From: Cycas panzhihuaensis
Lineage: Eukaryota; Cycadophyta
Reading direction: 5' to 3'
Assembly (NCBI GenBank): GCA_023213395.1
Contig: CM041465.1
Coordinates: 113,343,741-113,407,740, forward strand
Length of the DNA stretch: 64,000 nt
Positions 21,822-33,082 of the stretch are shown here, piece after piece; positions within the stretch are counted from its first letter, which is position 1; each line of letters starts with the position of its first letter. Made by a program: the position numbers and the translations under genes. The notes under the pieces were generated by a model. That model worked only from the letters and a program-made list of their open reading frames with translations. It did not search any database and was not told where the DNA came from.

Positions 21822-23502
21822 TATGTATGTTAGTACTCATAAATCACAAGGTTACAGCAATGAATTATAGTCAAAAATACCCAAATGGATGGTATGTAAA
21901 TAGGTGAGCCTCGGAGTGACCCACCTCCACAAAGGGCAACCCTACCCTCCCTTAAGAAGCCATAGGGCAGTGAGGGTATGGTTGTATAGCTAGCTGTAAA
22001 TAGGGGCAACAAAAGTGCAAAAGAGCCCAAGGAAGTCCTCAATAGTCCAGAGTGCTACAAGGAGCAAACTAGGCCGTTGAGAGAAGGGTCAAGCTAGGAA
22101 TAGTTTCTGGGGCTTATGCGTTGCCCAGATGAGAGAAATGGGCTCGTAAACCACCATTGCAATAGGTGTAAATGCTAGTTTCAATGACTAGAAACGATCC
22201 TCTAATCCTTTACCCAGTCTAGGGACAGCATGGGGATAAAAGAGGAGGGTTTGGAGGGTGGAAGCCTCTTAGGGAGCGCAAAGGTGGTACGGAATCCACC
22301 CAGCTCTATCCCAAACCCTATGGAGTCCTCTTTGGCTGCTATCCTAGGCATGAAACGCATGAGAAGAGGCTTAAGCAACAGAGAAAAATTAAAGAGAAAG
22401 CAAGAAACAAACTCTTGAAACAAGGAGAAGAAAAACTAGTGATAAACATACACAAATCTAGGCATAAACTGAGCAAAGAAATGACTTTAAATCAATAAAT
22501 ACCTCAAGAGAAAGTGGGGAGGCATTTGCCTCTGCAAAAGCCTACTGAGAAGAGGTTAAAAAACCTGAGAAAAGGCTAAGATACAACAGGTATGGAGCCC
22601 TTGCTGAGGCAACTAAGCGAAATCCTGCTTCTGGGACCACTCGATGATTGCCTAGGCAAAGAGACCCTGAAAACTCCTCAAGGAGGCCCTCTCTGGGGCG
22701 TGCAATGAGCTGTGAGGATGTCACAGTGAAGCCTAAGGAGAGTTGGATGCAGAGGAGTAGTTGTAGGTCCTGGAAATGTAGCAGAATAGAAGAACAAAGC
22801 AGAGAGCAGGGTATTTTTCCTTTGTATTCCTTCTAAAAAGAGTCAAAAGATCATAAAAATGAGTTGATATAGGCTTAAATACTCAGCCCCAACCCTAATT
22901 GAGTGATTAGGGATCAACTAGCACTGAGGTGGGTCAAAGGACACATGGCAATTTCACAATAAATGTGAGAATTACCATGGCAGTTTAAAAAAATAAATTA
23001 TAATAGCCACACCACGATAAACTTCGCAGTACTACGAAATTTATCGTGGTGCGGGACTAGAAGACCAAACTGGCCCAAACAGCTAGCCGAGGCTATGGGC
23101 CAAGGTACTAGGAGGTCGGTAGGGGGCAGGCCCACCTGCCCAGGAGCAACTAGAGGACCAAGAACCATACAAAAAATGATTAAGGGGCTCTAGGACGCTA
23201 CAAGGAGACTGAGTGGCGATAAATCAACACAACAATCAATCATGTACATGAGTCGGGCAAACCTTAAAGGGGTAGGGTAGATTGCGAGAGGCGACGTGGC
23301 CACCAGGGTACCACACTTGCTAGAAGTGTGCCCCTGCTATAGTTGTCATAGGCTAAAAAGGTGTAGATGGTGCAAACCATCTATAAGAAGGCATGTAGTA
23401 TGCGAGTAAATACTCTTCACAAAAGGCAAAAATAAGGTGAGAAACATACCTGCACTTACCTGAGTTGACCTCTCTGTATCCATTCATGGTAGCTAGGAAA
23501 CA
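21822..23502 (-). repeat. Truncated 5' LTR of element 2
   Basis: Begins abruptly at TATGTATGTTAGTACTCAT, homologous to 11566 onward and to about 9415 in element 1, and runs to the LTR terminus AGCTAGGAAACA at 23502. About the first kilobase in plus coordinates (the R-U5 side in element orientation) is missing. The palindrome at 23010-23051 is the cleanest of the set. Confidence 0.75.
23010..23051. repeat. LTR palindrome (hairpin), element 2 5' LTR
   Basis: CACCACGATAAA at 23010-23021 is exactly complementary to TTTATCGTGGTG at 23040-23051. Between them TTCG pairs with CGAA around AGTACT. Related inverted repeats stand at the same LTR place at 10597-10640, 12744-12785, 30133-30196 and 39314-39377. 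Confidence 0.8.
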
Positions 23503-24340
23503 GAATGCATAAAGCATGTCTTCAAGCATTTCATTCATCCTTTTAGTTTTTCCATCAAATACAAGATGGTATGTAGTGCTAAAGTTTGCATTCATTCCAA
23601 ACTCTTGAAATAAGGCATGATAAAATTTTGAAGTAAACTTTGCATCCATAGTTAGAATGATGGCCTTTAAAATATCATGCATCTTCACAATCTCTTTCAT
23701 ACGAATTTTAGCTATGTTAGAGGCTATTAAAGTAGTGAAAACTAGGATGAATTGTATAAAGTTAGTTAATTTATCCACAACTACCATGATGCCATCATAC
23801 CTATTGACATTCTTGAGTGGTCCTAAAATGAAATCTATGGATATAGTTTTGCATTTCTATTTTGGGATGTCTAATGTTTTATACAAAGCCAAAAGTAATA
23901 ATTTTTTACTGATATATATCTTTATATATATATATATATATATCTTTTAGTAAATTAGATGACCTGCATATGCTACATCATAAGCATCTCTTTCATGATC
24001 CTTGTTCAAATTCCTTTGCCCATTAGTATGTATATTTTATTTTTGAACATAAGTATCCCATCTTGTTCCACTAAAAAATAAGCATACTTATATAATAGGT
24101 TCATATTTAGTGTATTTGTTTTAGATGATGCCTTTTCCAAAAAATTTGTTACTTATTTTCATAATTTATTATGAAGTTTGCTTCTTTAATGTGCTTTTCT
24201 ACTAATTTGGAGATTCTTATGGTAACAATATACATTTTTTTAAGTATCAGTATCATCCACTTAAATTCCCTTGCTTTTGATATATTGAAGCTAGAAATCA
24301 AATTTAAAGAGATATTCCATCAATATCCTTTTCCTTACAT
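23503..24340 (-). pseudogene. pol: Integrase fragment of the Tekay/Del-like element
   Basis: Visible core blocks include VVVDKLTNFIQFI at about 23787, KFTSKFYHALFQEFG, STTYHLVFDGKTKRMNEMLEDML down to about 23510. These are the second Asp and Glu regions of a chromovirus integrase (usual forms DRGPQFTS and HPQTDGQSER). The catalytic Glu region reads GKTKRMNE. The protein ends where element 2 starts. Upstream to 24340 only scattered similarity remains. Confidence 0.7.
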
Positions 24341-24357
24341 TTAGTTGTGGTTGGATC

Positions 24358-25480
24358 TCAGCTTGAATGTCTTCCTAATAAGATGGTGCTTCCATGCTTT
24401 AATGCATATACTATAGTTCCAAGTTCTAAGTCATGAGTGGGATAGTCACAATCTTTGAATTTCCTTAATTCATATGAAACTAATTTCCCATTCAACATTA
24501 ATACTCCTCCTAAGTCTTTAGTATATTCATCTTTATAAACTACTAAATCTACATTTAGATCAAGCATAATAAGGGCTAGTATTCTGGTGACTAAGTATCA
24601 CAATTACTAAAATCTTTATTCATACTTTTCTATACATTTAATCTTGGGTTTTTTCCTTAGCAATGATGTAATAGGGATTTATTTTAGAGAATGCTTTAAC
24701 ATAACTATTATAATGACCTTCTAAGCCTAAAAATATTCTAAGCTTGGTTATATTTTTTGGTGCCAACCACTCCATAATAGCAATGAAACTCTAGGGAACA
24801 ATTGAAATACCTTCTTTAGAAATAATATGACATAAGGAGTTTAGTTATCTCTTGTAGGAGTCACACTTGCTTAATTTTATATATAACTTATGTTTTCTTA
24901 ATAGTTGAAACATAATCCACAAATATTATTCATGCTTTTCTTCAATTTAAGAGTATATCAAAATGTTATTTACAAAGGCAATCATGAATTGGTTTATGTA
25001 CTTGTGAAATATATTAGAGTCTTTGTTAAGCCAAATGGCATTATGACAAACTTATAATGCCTATACTATACTTTTATAGCTATCTTGAATATGTCATCCT
25101 CTTTGATTTGGATTTAATAATATCCTAGTTATAAATCTATTTTAGAAAACTATTTTTCTCATTTTATCTTATCAAAAACTCTTTAATCCACAGAAAGGAA
25201 TATATGTTCTTTACACTGGCTTTATTCAAGTGCTTGTAATCAATTCTTAGACATAAGATTCCATCCTTTTACTTCACAAATAAGATTGGTGCTCCCCATA
25301 CTAAAACATTTGGTCAAATAAAACCTTTATCAAGTAAGTCTCAAAATTGCATCTTCAACTCCATTAATTCCAGTGTAATCATATAATATGGTACTTTGGA
25401 AAGTGGTTATGTTCTGAGGATAAGCTCAATTACAAAGTCTACATCTCACTTTAGTGTAGACTTAGTAGCTCTTTTGGAAA
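24358..25480 (-). pseudogene. pol: RT and RNase H remnants of the Tekay/Del-like element
   Basis: RNase H is plain at 24567-24358: VYKDEYTKDLGGVLMLNGK and PTHDLELGTIVYALK. RT is broken; recognisable pieces are MPFGLTKT near 25040, EGISIVP, MEWLAPKNITKL and FLGLEGHY at about 24830-24700. The pieces fall in different frames. Confidence 0.65.
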
Positions 25481-25869
25481 TACAACAACAAACTCTTGAA
25501 TAAGATGATGGTTATCAAATCTAAGCCCTTTTAATGAAGCTTCCTCATTAACATGAGTCAAATATATTTAAAAGAAAGTTATTATTTATGAAATGATAGG
25601 GTTACCTACCTAATATAAGATGAGGAGAGGTATCATATATGATTATTTGTTTGATTAATTAGTTGTAATAGTTGTAATTTATCTATAAACCTACAATCAT
25701 CTATTAAGGAGTTTAGCTAATAATGCATTTTTGGTTAGAAATCTAATAATGAATTCCTATTAGGGTGGTTTGGTCTTTGATTATCTTGTAGTTGATTATG
25801 TGTCCTTATACCTTGATTTTATTATGGAATTTTAAAGTCTCTTCTTTACCATATTTGTCTTGCTTAGAC

Positions 25870-26900
25870 TTTGCCTTCCTAATTAGCCTTATATCATGTT
25901 TTTTTACACATTAGTATTCATAGTGCTTAGCTTTATAGATTGCCTCTTTCGAAGTCTTTAGTTCAAGAAACTTGATCCTACTTTGAATGCCCTCATATAA
26001 TCCACTAATAAACTAGTGTGTCTTCATCTTATTCTCCTAGAGGTAAGGTGTATAATAAAGAAGCTCCATTAACTTCCTCTCATCCTTCCCAACAACCACA
26101 CTTGCTTACTTCAATTCATGAAAGGCATCTACATTCTTATCATAGTAGCACTTAAAGAGATACTTTTTCTTGAAGTATTTAGTGAACGCATTCCATGTGA
26201 ACTCTTGCTCTCAAATCTTCTTCACTTTCTTATGATAGTTCCACTTCAAGGATATACTTCCATTTAAGTTGTATATAATAATATTTACCTCCTTATTAGA
26301 GCTAAACACATTATGCCTATACTATATTTAAATATTAAGTATCCATGATTTTTCTTATTCCTCATTCTTGATTTCTCTATTGAAAGTAAGGGACTTTTCC
26401 TTACACAACTCATACTAAAGTATATTCTCTCTCTCTCTTTGTACCCTCTTAGCCATACTCTTAGAGTTTCATTGGAAGATGGAATTTCAGTATAGTTGAA
26501 TCCAATGCTTTATTATGAGATTGATTTCTAATTTGTACACTATAGTTCTTCTAATTTGATAGTGCACATGGCCTTTATCTTCTCCCATTACTCCTTATAT
26601 TTAGATATATCCTTTTAATCTTAGTATTCTCAATTGTCTTTTGAAGGTTATGCAACATGACGACATGATTCTATGTAATCCACTCATTACACTCCATGTA
26701 TCTTTTAAACTTCTCTAACAAACTATAAATAATTTCAACCAAATCAACTAATATGTCATTCCATGGAGTATTTATTTATAGTTGGAATCTAACCAATTAT
26801 ATTCCATTAGTGTTGTAATCCTCTTAGCTAAGTTGAGTAATATATAAATCCATAACACTGATAAGTTCTTTGCTAAATATAAAAGACTTAAACTAAATAC
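25870..26900 (-). pseudogene. gag: gag remnant of the Tekay/Del-like element
   Basis: The gag signature is at about 26270-26090: FTWNAFTKYFKKKYLF, then DAFHELK and the block ENKMKTH near 26020. These correspond to the W/F-rich core of chromovirus gag. No zinc knuckle or intact start is visible. Confidence 0.55.
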
Positions 26901-26923
26901 TCTAATAAGCTTCTAAAACTCTA

Positions 26924-26934
26924 CTCTAATACCA
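26924..26934 (-). other. Primer binding site of the Tekay/Del-like element
   Basis: Minus strand TGGTATTAGAG, one transition from the initiator tRNA-Met PBS TGGTATCAGAG. Confidence 0.65.
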
Positions 26935-26941
26935 CCTATTA

Positions 26942-28141
26942 TGACAAAAGCCTTATGGATCTAGAATTTATATCTAGTCTTCATTGGTGATGACTAGAAC
27001 TATGACAAGATTTTTAATGAAGGCATACACCATTTGTCATAAACATTAGATTTTAGGAAGCTTAATTTATTTAGAATTAAACTAACACAATGAAAATACC
27101 TAATAGATATTACTAATCTTAGTGGAGTATGTGTCTTCTATAATAATTACTCAAATAACTTCTCAAGTAAATAATCATATCAAGAAATAACATTATTAGA
27201 AACAAACATAGTTTACATTTACTAATGAATAGAAACTCTTATATATGTGACTCTAATAAAAATAATTAGATTACTTAAATAAATTCATTAGCTAATCATT
27301 TTAGGTCTTGCATAGGAAATTTTCCATGAACTAGACTACATGGTATAAATGATGACATATTGGTAAATTCTCTTAGCATACAATTACCCCATGTTCTTAG
27401 TAAAATCCTAATACTTTACTTCGATGATAAAAAATTACATCAACAACATATATATGTCAATCTCATTTGACAACATCATACCATATAGCTTCTTATTGAA
27501 CTAATCTCTCTAGACTATGTCATAGTAATCTCTCATGTCCCATACTATATATATAAGGAGGGGAATAGGGACTTACTTAACCCATTTTATTTTAACATAA
27601 ACAAAGAGGGGATCTACTCAACCCTCAAAGAAAAGGATGACCCACTCAACCTTATTTCCTTAAAAATCTATAAGACTATGAAATTGCTTAATCCTAGTAC
27701 CTTTCAAAGACAAATTTTATCATGACAAATTAGTTTAGTTAGATTAAAGTAGTAATCTACATATATATTTATGATACTGATTAACTCAAACCCTTATATG
27801 GGATGATGCTAATTAATATGGAAAGAGTTTATCCTAGATTATCTCCTTTAGAATCTAACTTCTAAGATGCTTAACATAAAAGAAAGTTAAAATATCAATA
27901 AACATTTCCTATCTTGGTTGTATATCATAAAACCTATATAAAGTCCTAAGATGCAACTTCCTTTAGGGAACATTAGCTTATATAAATTCTGTATAAAATA
28001 TACTTAGCCTAAATGTCTTTATATTACTAACTTGCATGGCTTATCTATCTTTTTCTCCTAATATATATGTATATTTCCTTCTAACTCTACAACACTAATT
28101 GTAACTCTTTATACCTCTCACTCTCTTAAGTAATTGGTCAC
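26942..28141 (-). repeat. 5' LTR of the Tekay/Del-like element, inner part
   Basis: Starts TGACAAAAGCC a few bases from the PBS and continues to the GTCAC at 28137-28141, where element 3 is inserted. It resumes at 39878. AT-rich, no coding potential. Confidence 0.55.
28137..28141. repeat. Target site duplication, left copy
   Basis: GTCAC directly before the LTR start TGAAATGC; identical to 39873-39877. Confidence 0.85.
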
Positions 28142-29434
28142 TGAAATGCTTGCTACGGAGTGGCATCCCTACGTCTAGCAAAAAGGGTATAAAAATGTGT
28201 AATGTTGATTAAACTAGGTAGTAAGGACTTCACCTCATAGGGTATCCATGCACCGAAGTACAGATTCAGAACTGCAAGGTGCCTGGTTGCTTCCAGGTAG
28301 CCGTGCAAAGTAAGGCCTTCCTATCCCTCAGATGGCCGGGAAGAGGAGAAAGCGCCTAGCACGTTGTATCCTCTCAAGGTAATGAGAAGGCAACGAAACA
28401 AAAGGGCAAGCAAACTAACGTATAGGCGAAAGCAAAAAGGGGGGTACAATGAGGGTAGCTCAAATATAATGTAAACAATCTAACTATGTTATGCTACGCT
28501 AGCCAATGTAAGAAACAATGTAAAAATAAGTGCACTTTCTTTGTCCCCTTTTTAATCTTTTACAGGTTCCTAACTATACAAGTAGATGTATAAAAGATAA
28601 CAATGTAAAAGGGATATGCGGGGAACAAGAAGAATACCCAGATCCAGTACCTGAGTGGAGTGTTGCTCATCCCTTTGAGTCCTGTTCCTTCCTACTTCAT
28701 TCATAATGCATGCGATACTGAATGGCGATAGTTGCTGTAAGTAACGGAAGAGGGGCCAACTTACCTCCCTTAAACATATAAAAGTAAAAAATAGAAAAGA
28801 AGTGAAAGTGTGGAATAATAAGGGATGCACTACACATAGGACTAACTTGCAATGGGTTCGTTCCATGTGTTGCTCCACTAACACGAGATCTTGTAAACAA
28901 GTTAGGAGAATACCTTTCTCTTAGAAGAGGGGCCATAAAATATACCAAAGATACGTACTAAAATCAAATAGAACTTAAATCTACACTAAGCATCAATATG
29001 TAGCAAAGTAAAATGGTGACATGCAATAAAGACTCCCACTACCATACACCATAAATACACCCAAAAGGGAAAAGCGTATAGCCTCGAGATGGCTAACTCA
29101 CCCACGAAGGACCTCCATAGAACTTGGGAAGGAGAAACGGGTTGACAACGAGGTCATAGGGAAAAAGACAGTAACAAAGAAGGGAGTAACAAAAAGATTT
29201 GGGACTTTGGTAGGGCCCAACACATACAAATGGAACTTCTAGAATCGGCGTGGCAACAAGTTACCAGCATTAGTTTTAGCACCACAACTAGATTTCCTAA
29301 ACTCCCTTGACCCATTTTCTAAGAAAGCACTAATGGCAAAGGGAAAGAGGATAAGGGACAGAACCCTTAGGGAGAAGGGTAGCAAAGGGGGACAGAACCC
29401 TGCTTACCTCCCTCAAATCCTCTTTATGTTGCCC

Positions 29435-29441
29435 CTTTATA
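29435..29441 (-). promoter_or_regulatory. TATA candidate in the element 3 LTR
   Basis: Minus strand TATTATAAAGGGGC, facing the PBS about 1.3 kb away. The 5' LTR copy at about 38618 reads TTGTAAAGGGG, so the motif is damaged there. No start site is known; this is only the best sense-strand candidate I found. Confidence 0.25.
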
Positions 29442-30132
29442 ATAGTCAACCAAGAAAGAGTTGAAAGGGATGGTTTAAAGAAAATAATGAGGCCTTAAAA
29501 GAAAATGGGAATAGCACCAATCTAGTACAACAACATAAGAAACTAGACAAACTAGAATTTTGTTCATCAACACATAAAAGAAATAAGAACAAAACAAATT
29601 GCAAGTGGGAATAAAGAATACCTTATTGGAGGAGAATCAAACATGAGCTTGTTGTTAGGAAATAGTAGGAATAACTAGTGTATGAGGGCTGATAATGGCA
29701 GGTTTTTGTAAGAGTGAAGTGTGGAAATATCCTTGCAAACTTGGAGCCTTGGTAGTTGGCCCTTTGGAGGAGATTTTTGGTAAGACTTTCCTTTAAAACC
29801 TTAATCAGTTGCAAAGAGGTATGAGACCCACTATTGAGAGCTATATGGGGCAGTAATGGTCCCTGTAAATCTAGCTTGTAGTAGTCCTTCTCTTCTGTGA
29901 CAGGTTCCTGTGCATGTAGATTATTTCTCTCTATGTGAATTTTTAGTAGAAAAGTCAGAAAAATGACCAAAAGATCTCAAGATGAGGAGGGAAAATCCTC
30001 TTTATTCCCCTGTTCACTGCAGGTGAACATTGGGGATGTCAGGGCAATGTGAATCAATCGATGCCACGTGGTAGTTCCACAAAAAAATGGAAACTGTTGC
30101 GTGGTTCTCTTTTTTTTTAATTTCAAACAGTC

Positions 30133-30196
30133 ATACCGCGGTAAACTTTGCGATCAGAAAAGACATAGCATTACCACTAAGTTTACAAAGTGGTAT
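30133..30196. repeat. LTR palindrome, element 3 3' LTR
   Basis: ATACCGCGGTAAACTT pairs with AAGTTTACAAAGTGGTAT, with mismatches; the centre is degraded. Confidence 0.6.
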
Positions 30197-30685
30197 CGAT
30201 CGAAACAAAAAGAGAAAAAAGGTGAAACATAAGGTTTTGAAGTAAAAATAAAGACTAAAAATAAGTTGGAGCAGCTGGGGGAATGCCCAGGTAATGGGCA
30301 GGTAGCTAAAATAATGAAATGAGTCCTAACTAAGGATTAAATCATGCTTAGGAGGGACTACAACGCGAGAAACATGTTGTAACAGGAGCAAACAAGACTA
30401 ACGAAAACATCCCGGGAGGCCGTGGAGATAAAGTGGGTGGCTGTGCGCCATACGGGGTGTAGCATTCGCTAAGGAATGCCCCCATTGTGAGTCGTCATAG
30501 GTTGATGATGTGCCATAAGTACGTGCATTATGAGCAAGCAGAGAAGCAATGCATGTAGGCAGGCATATGTTAAGCAATCTATGCTAAATGATCTTAATCA
30601 AGCATGGGTAGGAAAAAGTGAGAACGTATACCTAAACATACCTGCGTCGATGAGTCTCGAGTCCATTCCCAGTAGCTGGGAAACA

Positions 30686-30699
30686 CTGCCCCCTTGGCA
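30686..30699 (-). other. Polypurine tract of element 3
   Basis: Minus strand GCCAAGGGGGCAG directly followed by the LTR start TGTTTCCC. Its position and composition fit the plus-strand primer. Confidence 0.7.
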
Positions 30700-30767
30700 G
30701 CAGAGACTCACTGCTCAGAAGCGTAACGTGATGGTGAATGCTGACAATCAAAGATATGAGTAGCACA

Positions 30768-30770
<3 letters not shown>

Positions 30771-30815
<45 letters not shown>
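30771..30815. repeat. (TA)n microsatellite
   Basis: About 45 bases of pure AT dinucleotide in the element 3 internal region. Element 2 has only a short GTATATATATA at about 13320 in the same place, so it expanded in this copy. Confidence 0.9.
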
Positions 30816-30817
<2 letters not shown>

Positions 30818-31076
30818 CAATAATGAGCAGCACATAGACTAAGGGCATAGGCGAGTGTCATGGCAGAACACATGGATAAGGGAGACGGAGACGAGGACAA
30901 CATAGGGGCTGCCTACGCATCATCTAAGCATCTACTTGTAAGTGAAATAAGCAAGTAAAAGGGGATGCCCCCCATTGCTGAAGTGCAATGTGTAGTAGGA
31001 GGGCATTTAGCAAATAGAGCAAGCACATCAAACTAGCAACAACTAGAGACTCGGGCACGGGCTGGCCAGACAAGCC

Positions 31077-31499
31077 TCAGGGGCGATCGTCAAGAAGAGG
31101 GAGGCGACACTTAAGGATGAGGCAGACGAGGCTGTCAGCCTCAGCATTGAGGTCCCTAGGAATGTGCCAAATATCTACTGATGAGAAACAAGCCAGAAGA
31201 GAGCTGGTAGCAGACGCAAGGGTCCTCAGGTGGGGGCATCGCACCTGATAAACCTGGGTGAGATGGGACACCATAACCTGAGAATCGCAAAGCAACACGA
31301 TGGGACCATGATGGAAATGGAGAGCATCGGTAAGGGCTTTAATAATGGCCGTGTACTCAGCTTCGTTATTAGTTGCCTCAGGAAGGAAGACCCTGGAACA
31401 CAAGAAATCGTGTCCGGAGGGGCTGCTAAGAATCCATGCAGTGGTAGAAGGTCTGGGGTTGCCACGACTTCCACCATCGGTAAAAATGAAAAGGGACAT
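31077..31499 (-). CDS. Second, archaeal-type RNase H ORF of element 3 (open, 140 codons)
   Basis: Predicted nuclease that degrades RNA in RNA:DNA hybrids. All four acidic positions expected of the family are present: FIFTDGGSRGNP (residues 4-15), EATNNEAEYTAII, LLCDSQVMVSHL and NAEADSLVCL near the C terminus. It starts at an ATG with an in-frame TAG four codons upstream, so it is a free-standing ORF and not a tail of pol. It ends 391 bases from the PPT, on the far side of the (deleted) antisense ORF from integrase. This is the only enzymatic ORF of element 3 without a stop. Tat elements are known to have such an extra RNase H; its site here is unusual to my knowledge. Confidence 0.8.
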   Translation of the reverse strand: MSLFIFTDGGSRGNPRPSTTAWILSSPSGHDFLCSRVFLPEATNNEAEYTAIIKALTDALHFHHGPIVLLCDSQVMVSHLTQVYQVRCPHLRTLASATSSLLACFSSVDIWHIPRDLNAEADSLVCLILKCRLPLLDDRP

Positions 31500-32490
31500 G
31501 TCAGGATACTAAGCTTTGGTAGCAAACAAATAGCAATGAAAGTAAATGAAAGACTCAAATAGCAAGCAAAAAGGTAGCCGAGAAGGATAGGAGGACTTAG
31601 CAATGGGGTTACCTGAGAATGAGAGTGAGCAATCCAGCCACTGGCTGAGAGTGGGCAGAGAAAAGATGCCCTGGAGCGCCAAAGGTTGCTTTGGGAAGTA
31701 AAACATGCCCCCCGAACAGGGGATCATTCTCTTTGGAGACCCCAGGGGTGGAAAAGGGTTACGAAAACGAGTCCAGGGTGGTGAAATGAGCCAAAAGAGT
31801 ATAAACTCTAGTATGCATGGGAGCAGCGCATAAAACGATGCAGAAGGGCCTTGGAAAAAAGTGCAATAATGGGGCGCCATAAATGCCTTTGTAAGAGAAC
31901 GCAGAAAGGGCATCCATAGAGCACAATGGGCGACAGGGCCAGAAGGCAAAGGTGACCAAGGAAATGAGGCGGTCCCAATGGCTATCACAAGGTCGCAAAT
32001 GAAGGAAGTGCCCGTCAAGGCCCCTGCCTATATAAGGAAAACAAATGAAAATCGGATTCATTTTCACCAGCTCTCGTACGAAACCAAAGCCACTTCCTTA
32101 CGATGCAGAGTGCTGCCCAACTTCAGAGGCACACAGGAGATGATCTGACCATTGGATCTGAGCATAGTAAGAGCCATTACGACCAGAGAGACAAGATGGT
32201 GATGGTCAGGCTAGACCCAATGAATGGATCTCACAAAACCCATCCCATTTCAAAGTTTAAAGTTTATTGCTTTTTAGTTAATTTAATACATTTTTTATGC
32301 CCCCTATGGGTAATTGGATGCCTCTCAGAGTCTGAATTGGACCCAGAAAGAGGCGGGGACTTGGGCATTAGGGAGCCTTGGTCCCGGTGGGTCCCACGGG
32401 GGTCCACCACAAAAATTTTATAATTTTCTGGGCAGAAACCCCCCTTTCTAGGGGGGTTACCATTCATACCATGGCCAAGATTAAGGGCCA
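31500..32490. other. Spacer upstream of the second RNase H ORF, element 3
   Basis: Homologous to about 14080-15040 of element 2. It holds the TATA-like motif at 32029-32036. The block 32230-32440 is conserved and ends in a C-rich/G-rich pair (CCCCCCTTTCTAGGGGGG at 32440-32457) that can fold. Other short frames here are not conserved as proteins. Confidence 0.4.
32029..32036 (+). promoter_or_regulatory. TATA-like motif, element 3
   Basis: CTATATAAGGAAAA on the plus strand (TATATAGG when read on the minus strand, 530 bases ahead of the RNase H ATG). Flanks are conserved with 14617-14623 of element 2. Confidence 0.4.
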
Positions 32491-33082
32491 TATATATAGG
32501 CTCATATGATTGTACCCCCCTGCAAGGATCCCGACTTCCCACATGCATGATGTAACATATATATTTTTTTTATGGATATATATATACGGGGTAATTGGAA
32601 CCCTATTTTGACATGAAATGGTGTGTATCATGTGGTAGAGATAGCATGTATGTTTTACTTTGTATGTTGTAAATGTTTTGATGTAAATATATTTTGTTGT
32701 AAGTATTTTATTGTAATATGCATGTATTTCCTTCTATGTATGGCTATATGTCTAATAGGAGAACACACATCCACCGTAAGCAGAGGTGATCGAGAGGTGT
32801 GAGGTTACAAATAGAGTAACATGCACATCCACATAGGAGCATAGCGGAATATGCGAAGGAAGCAACAGGCATGAGAGGGGAGTGACGATACTCCATGGCG
32901 TCGTCCTAGTCGAGGAATGCCTAAATAGGAGGATAAAGGTTCCCAAGCAGATACGGGAACGCGGGTTCTGCGGGAGGAACCAGAAGAAAAAAGTATGAAT
33001 CCATCTTAAATTGCCATTCTACCCGTGGTTAGGAGAAATGAGAACGATCTAAGATGGTAGTTTAGACTCGTTTCAGAGCATG
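32490..33082. other. Post-integrase spacer of element 3
   Basis: Aligns with 970-1535 and 17230-17930. Bounded by the two deletion joins; no gene. Confidence 0.6.

Larger units (their letters stand above)
11091..23502 (-). mobile_element. Tat-lineage retrotransposon, element 2 (interrupted by element 1)
   Basis: Same family as element 1. From the right it holds a truncated 5' LTR (23502-21822), then directly protease, RT, RNase H, integrase, spacer, antisense PMD ORF, second RNase H ORF, PPT, and the 3' LTR piece 13234-11091, where element 1 begins. Gag, the PBS and about the last kilobase of the 5' LTR are missing. Its right edge at 23502 abuts a Tekay/Del-like integrase, so it inserted into that gene. 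The copy is informative because it keeps the whole region between integrase and 3' LTR. Confidence 0.8.
23503..26934 (-). mobile_element. Decayed Tekay/Del-like chromovirus internal region
   Basis: Minus-strand gypsy element cut at 23503 by element 2. Order from the PBS: gag (about 26900-25870), protease region not recognisable (25870-25480), RT (about 25480-24600), RNase H (24567-24358), integrase core (23787-23503). It is far more decayed than the Tat copies, with frameshifts as well as stops, so it is the older layer. Its 5' LTR is 26942-28141 plus 39878-40833. The part beyond the integrase core must lie left of element 1, outside the window. Confidence 0.7.
28142..30685 (-). repeat. 3' LTR of element 3
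   Basis: TGAAATGCTTGC to CTGGGAAACA, 2544 bp, colinear over its full length with 37324-39872. In a stretch of about 180 bases compared by eye roughly one base in ten differs, nearly all transitions. It carries the palindrome at 30133-30196 and a minus-strand TATA candidate at 29435-29441. Confidence 0.9.

Noticed and set aside
28570-28948. Minus-strand frames of 83-104 codons in the element 3 3' LTR
   Set aside because: They lie inside the LTR; the matching stretch of the 5' LTR (37848-38130) has similar frames only because the DNA is similar, and no protein motif is seen.
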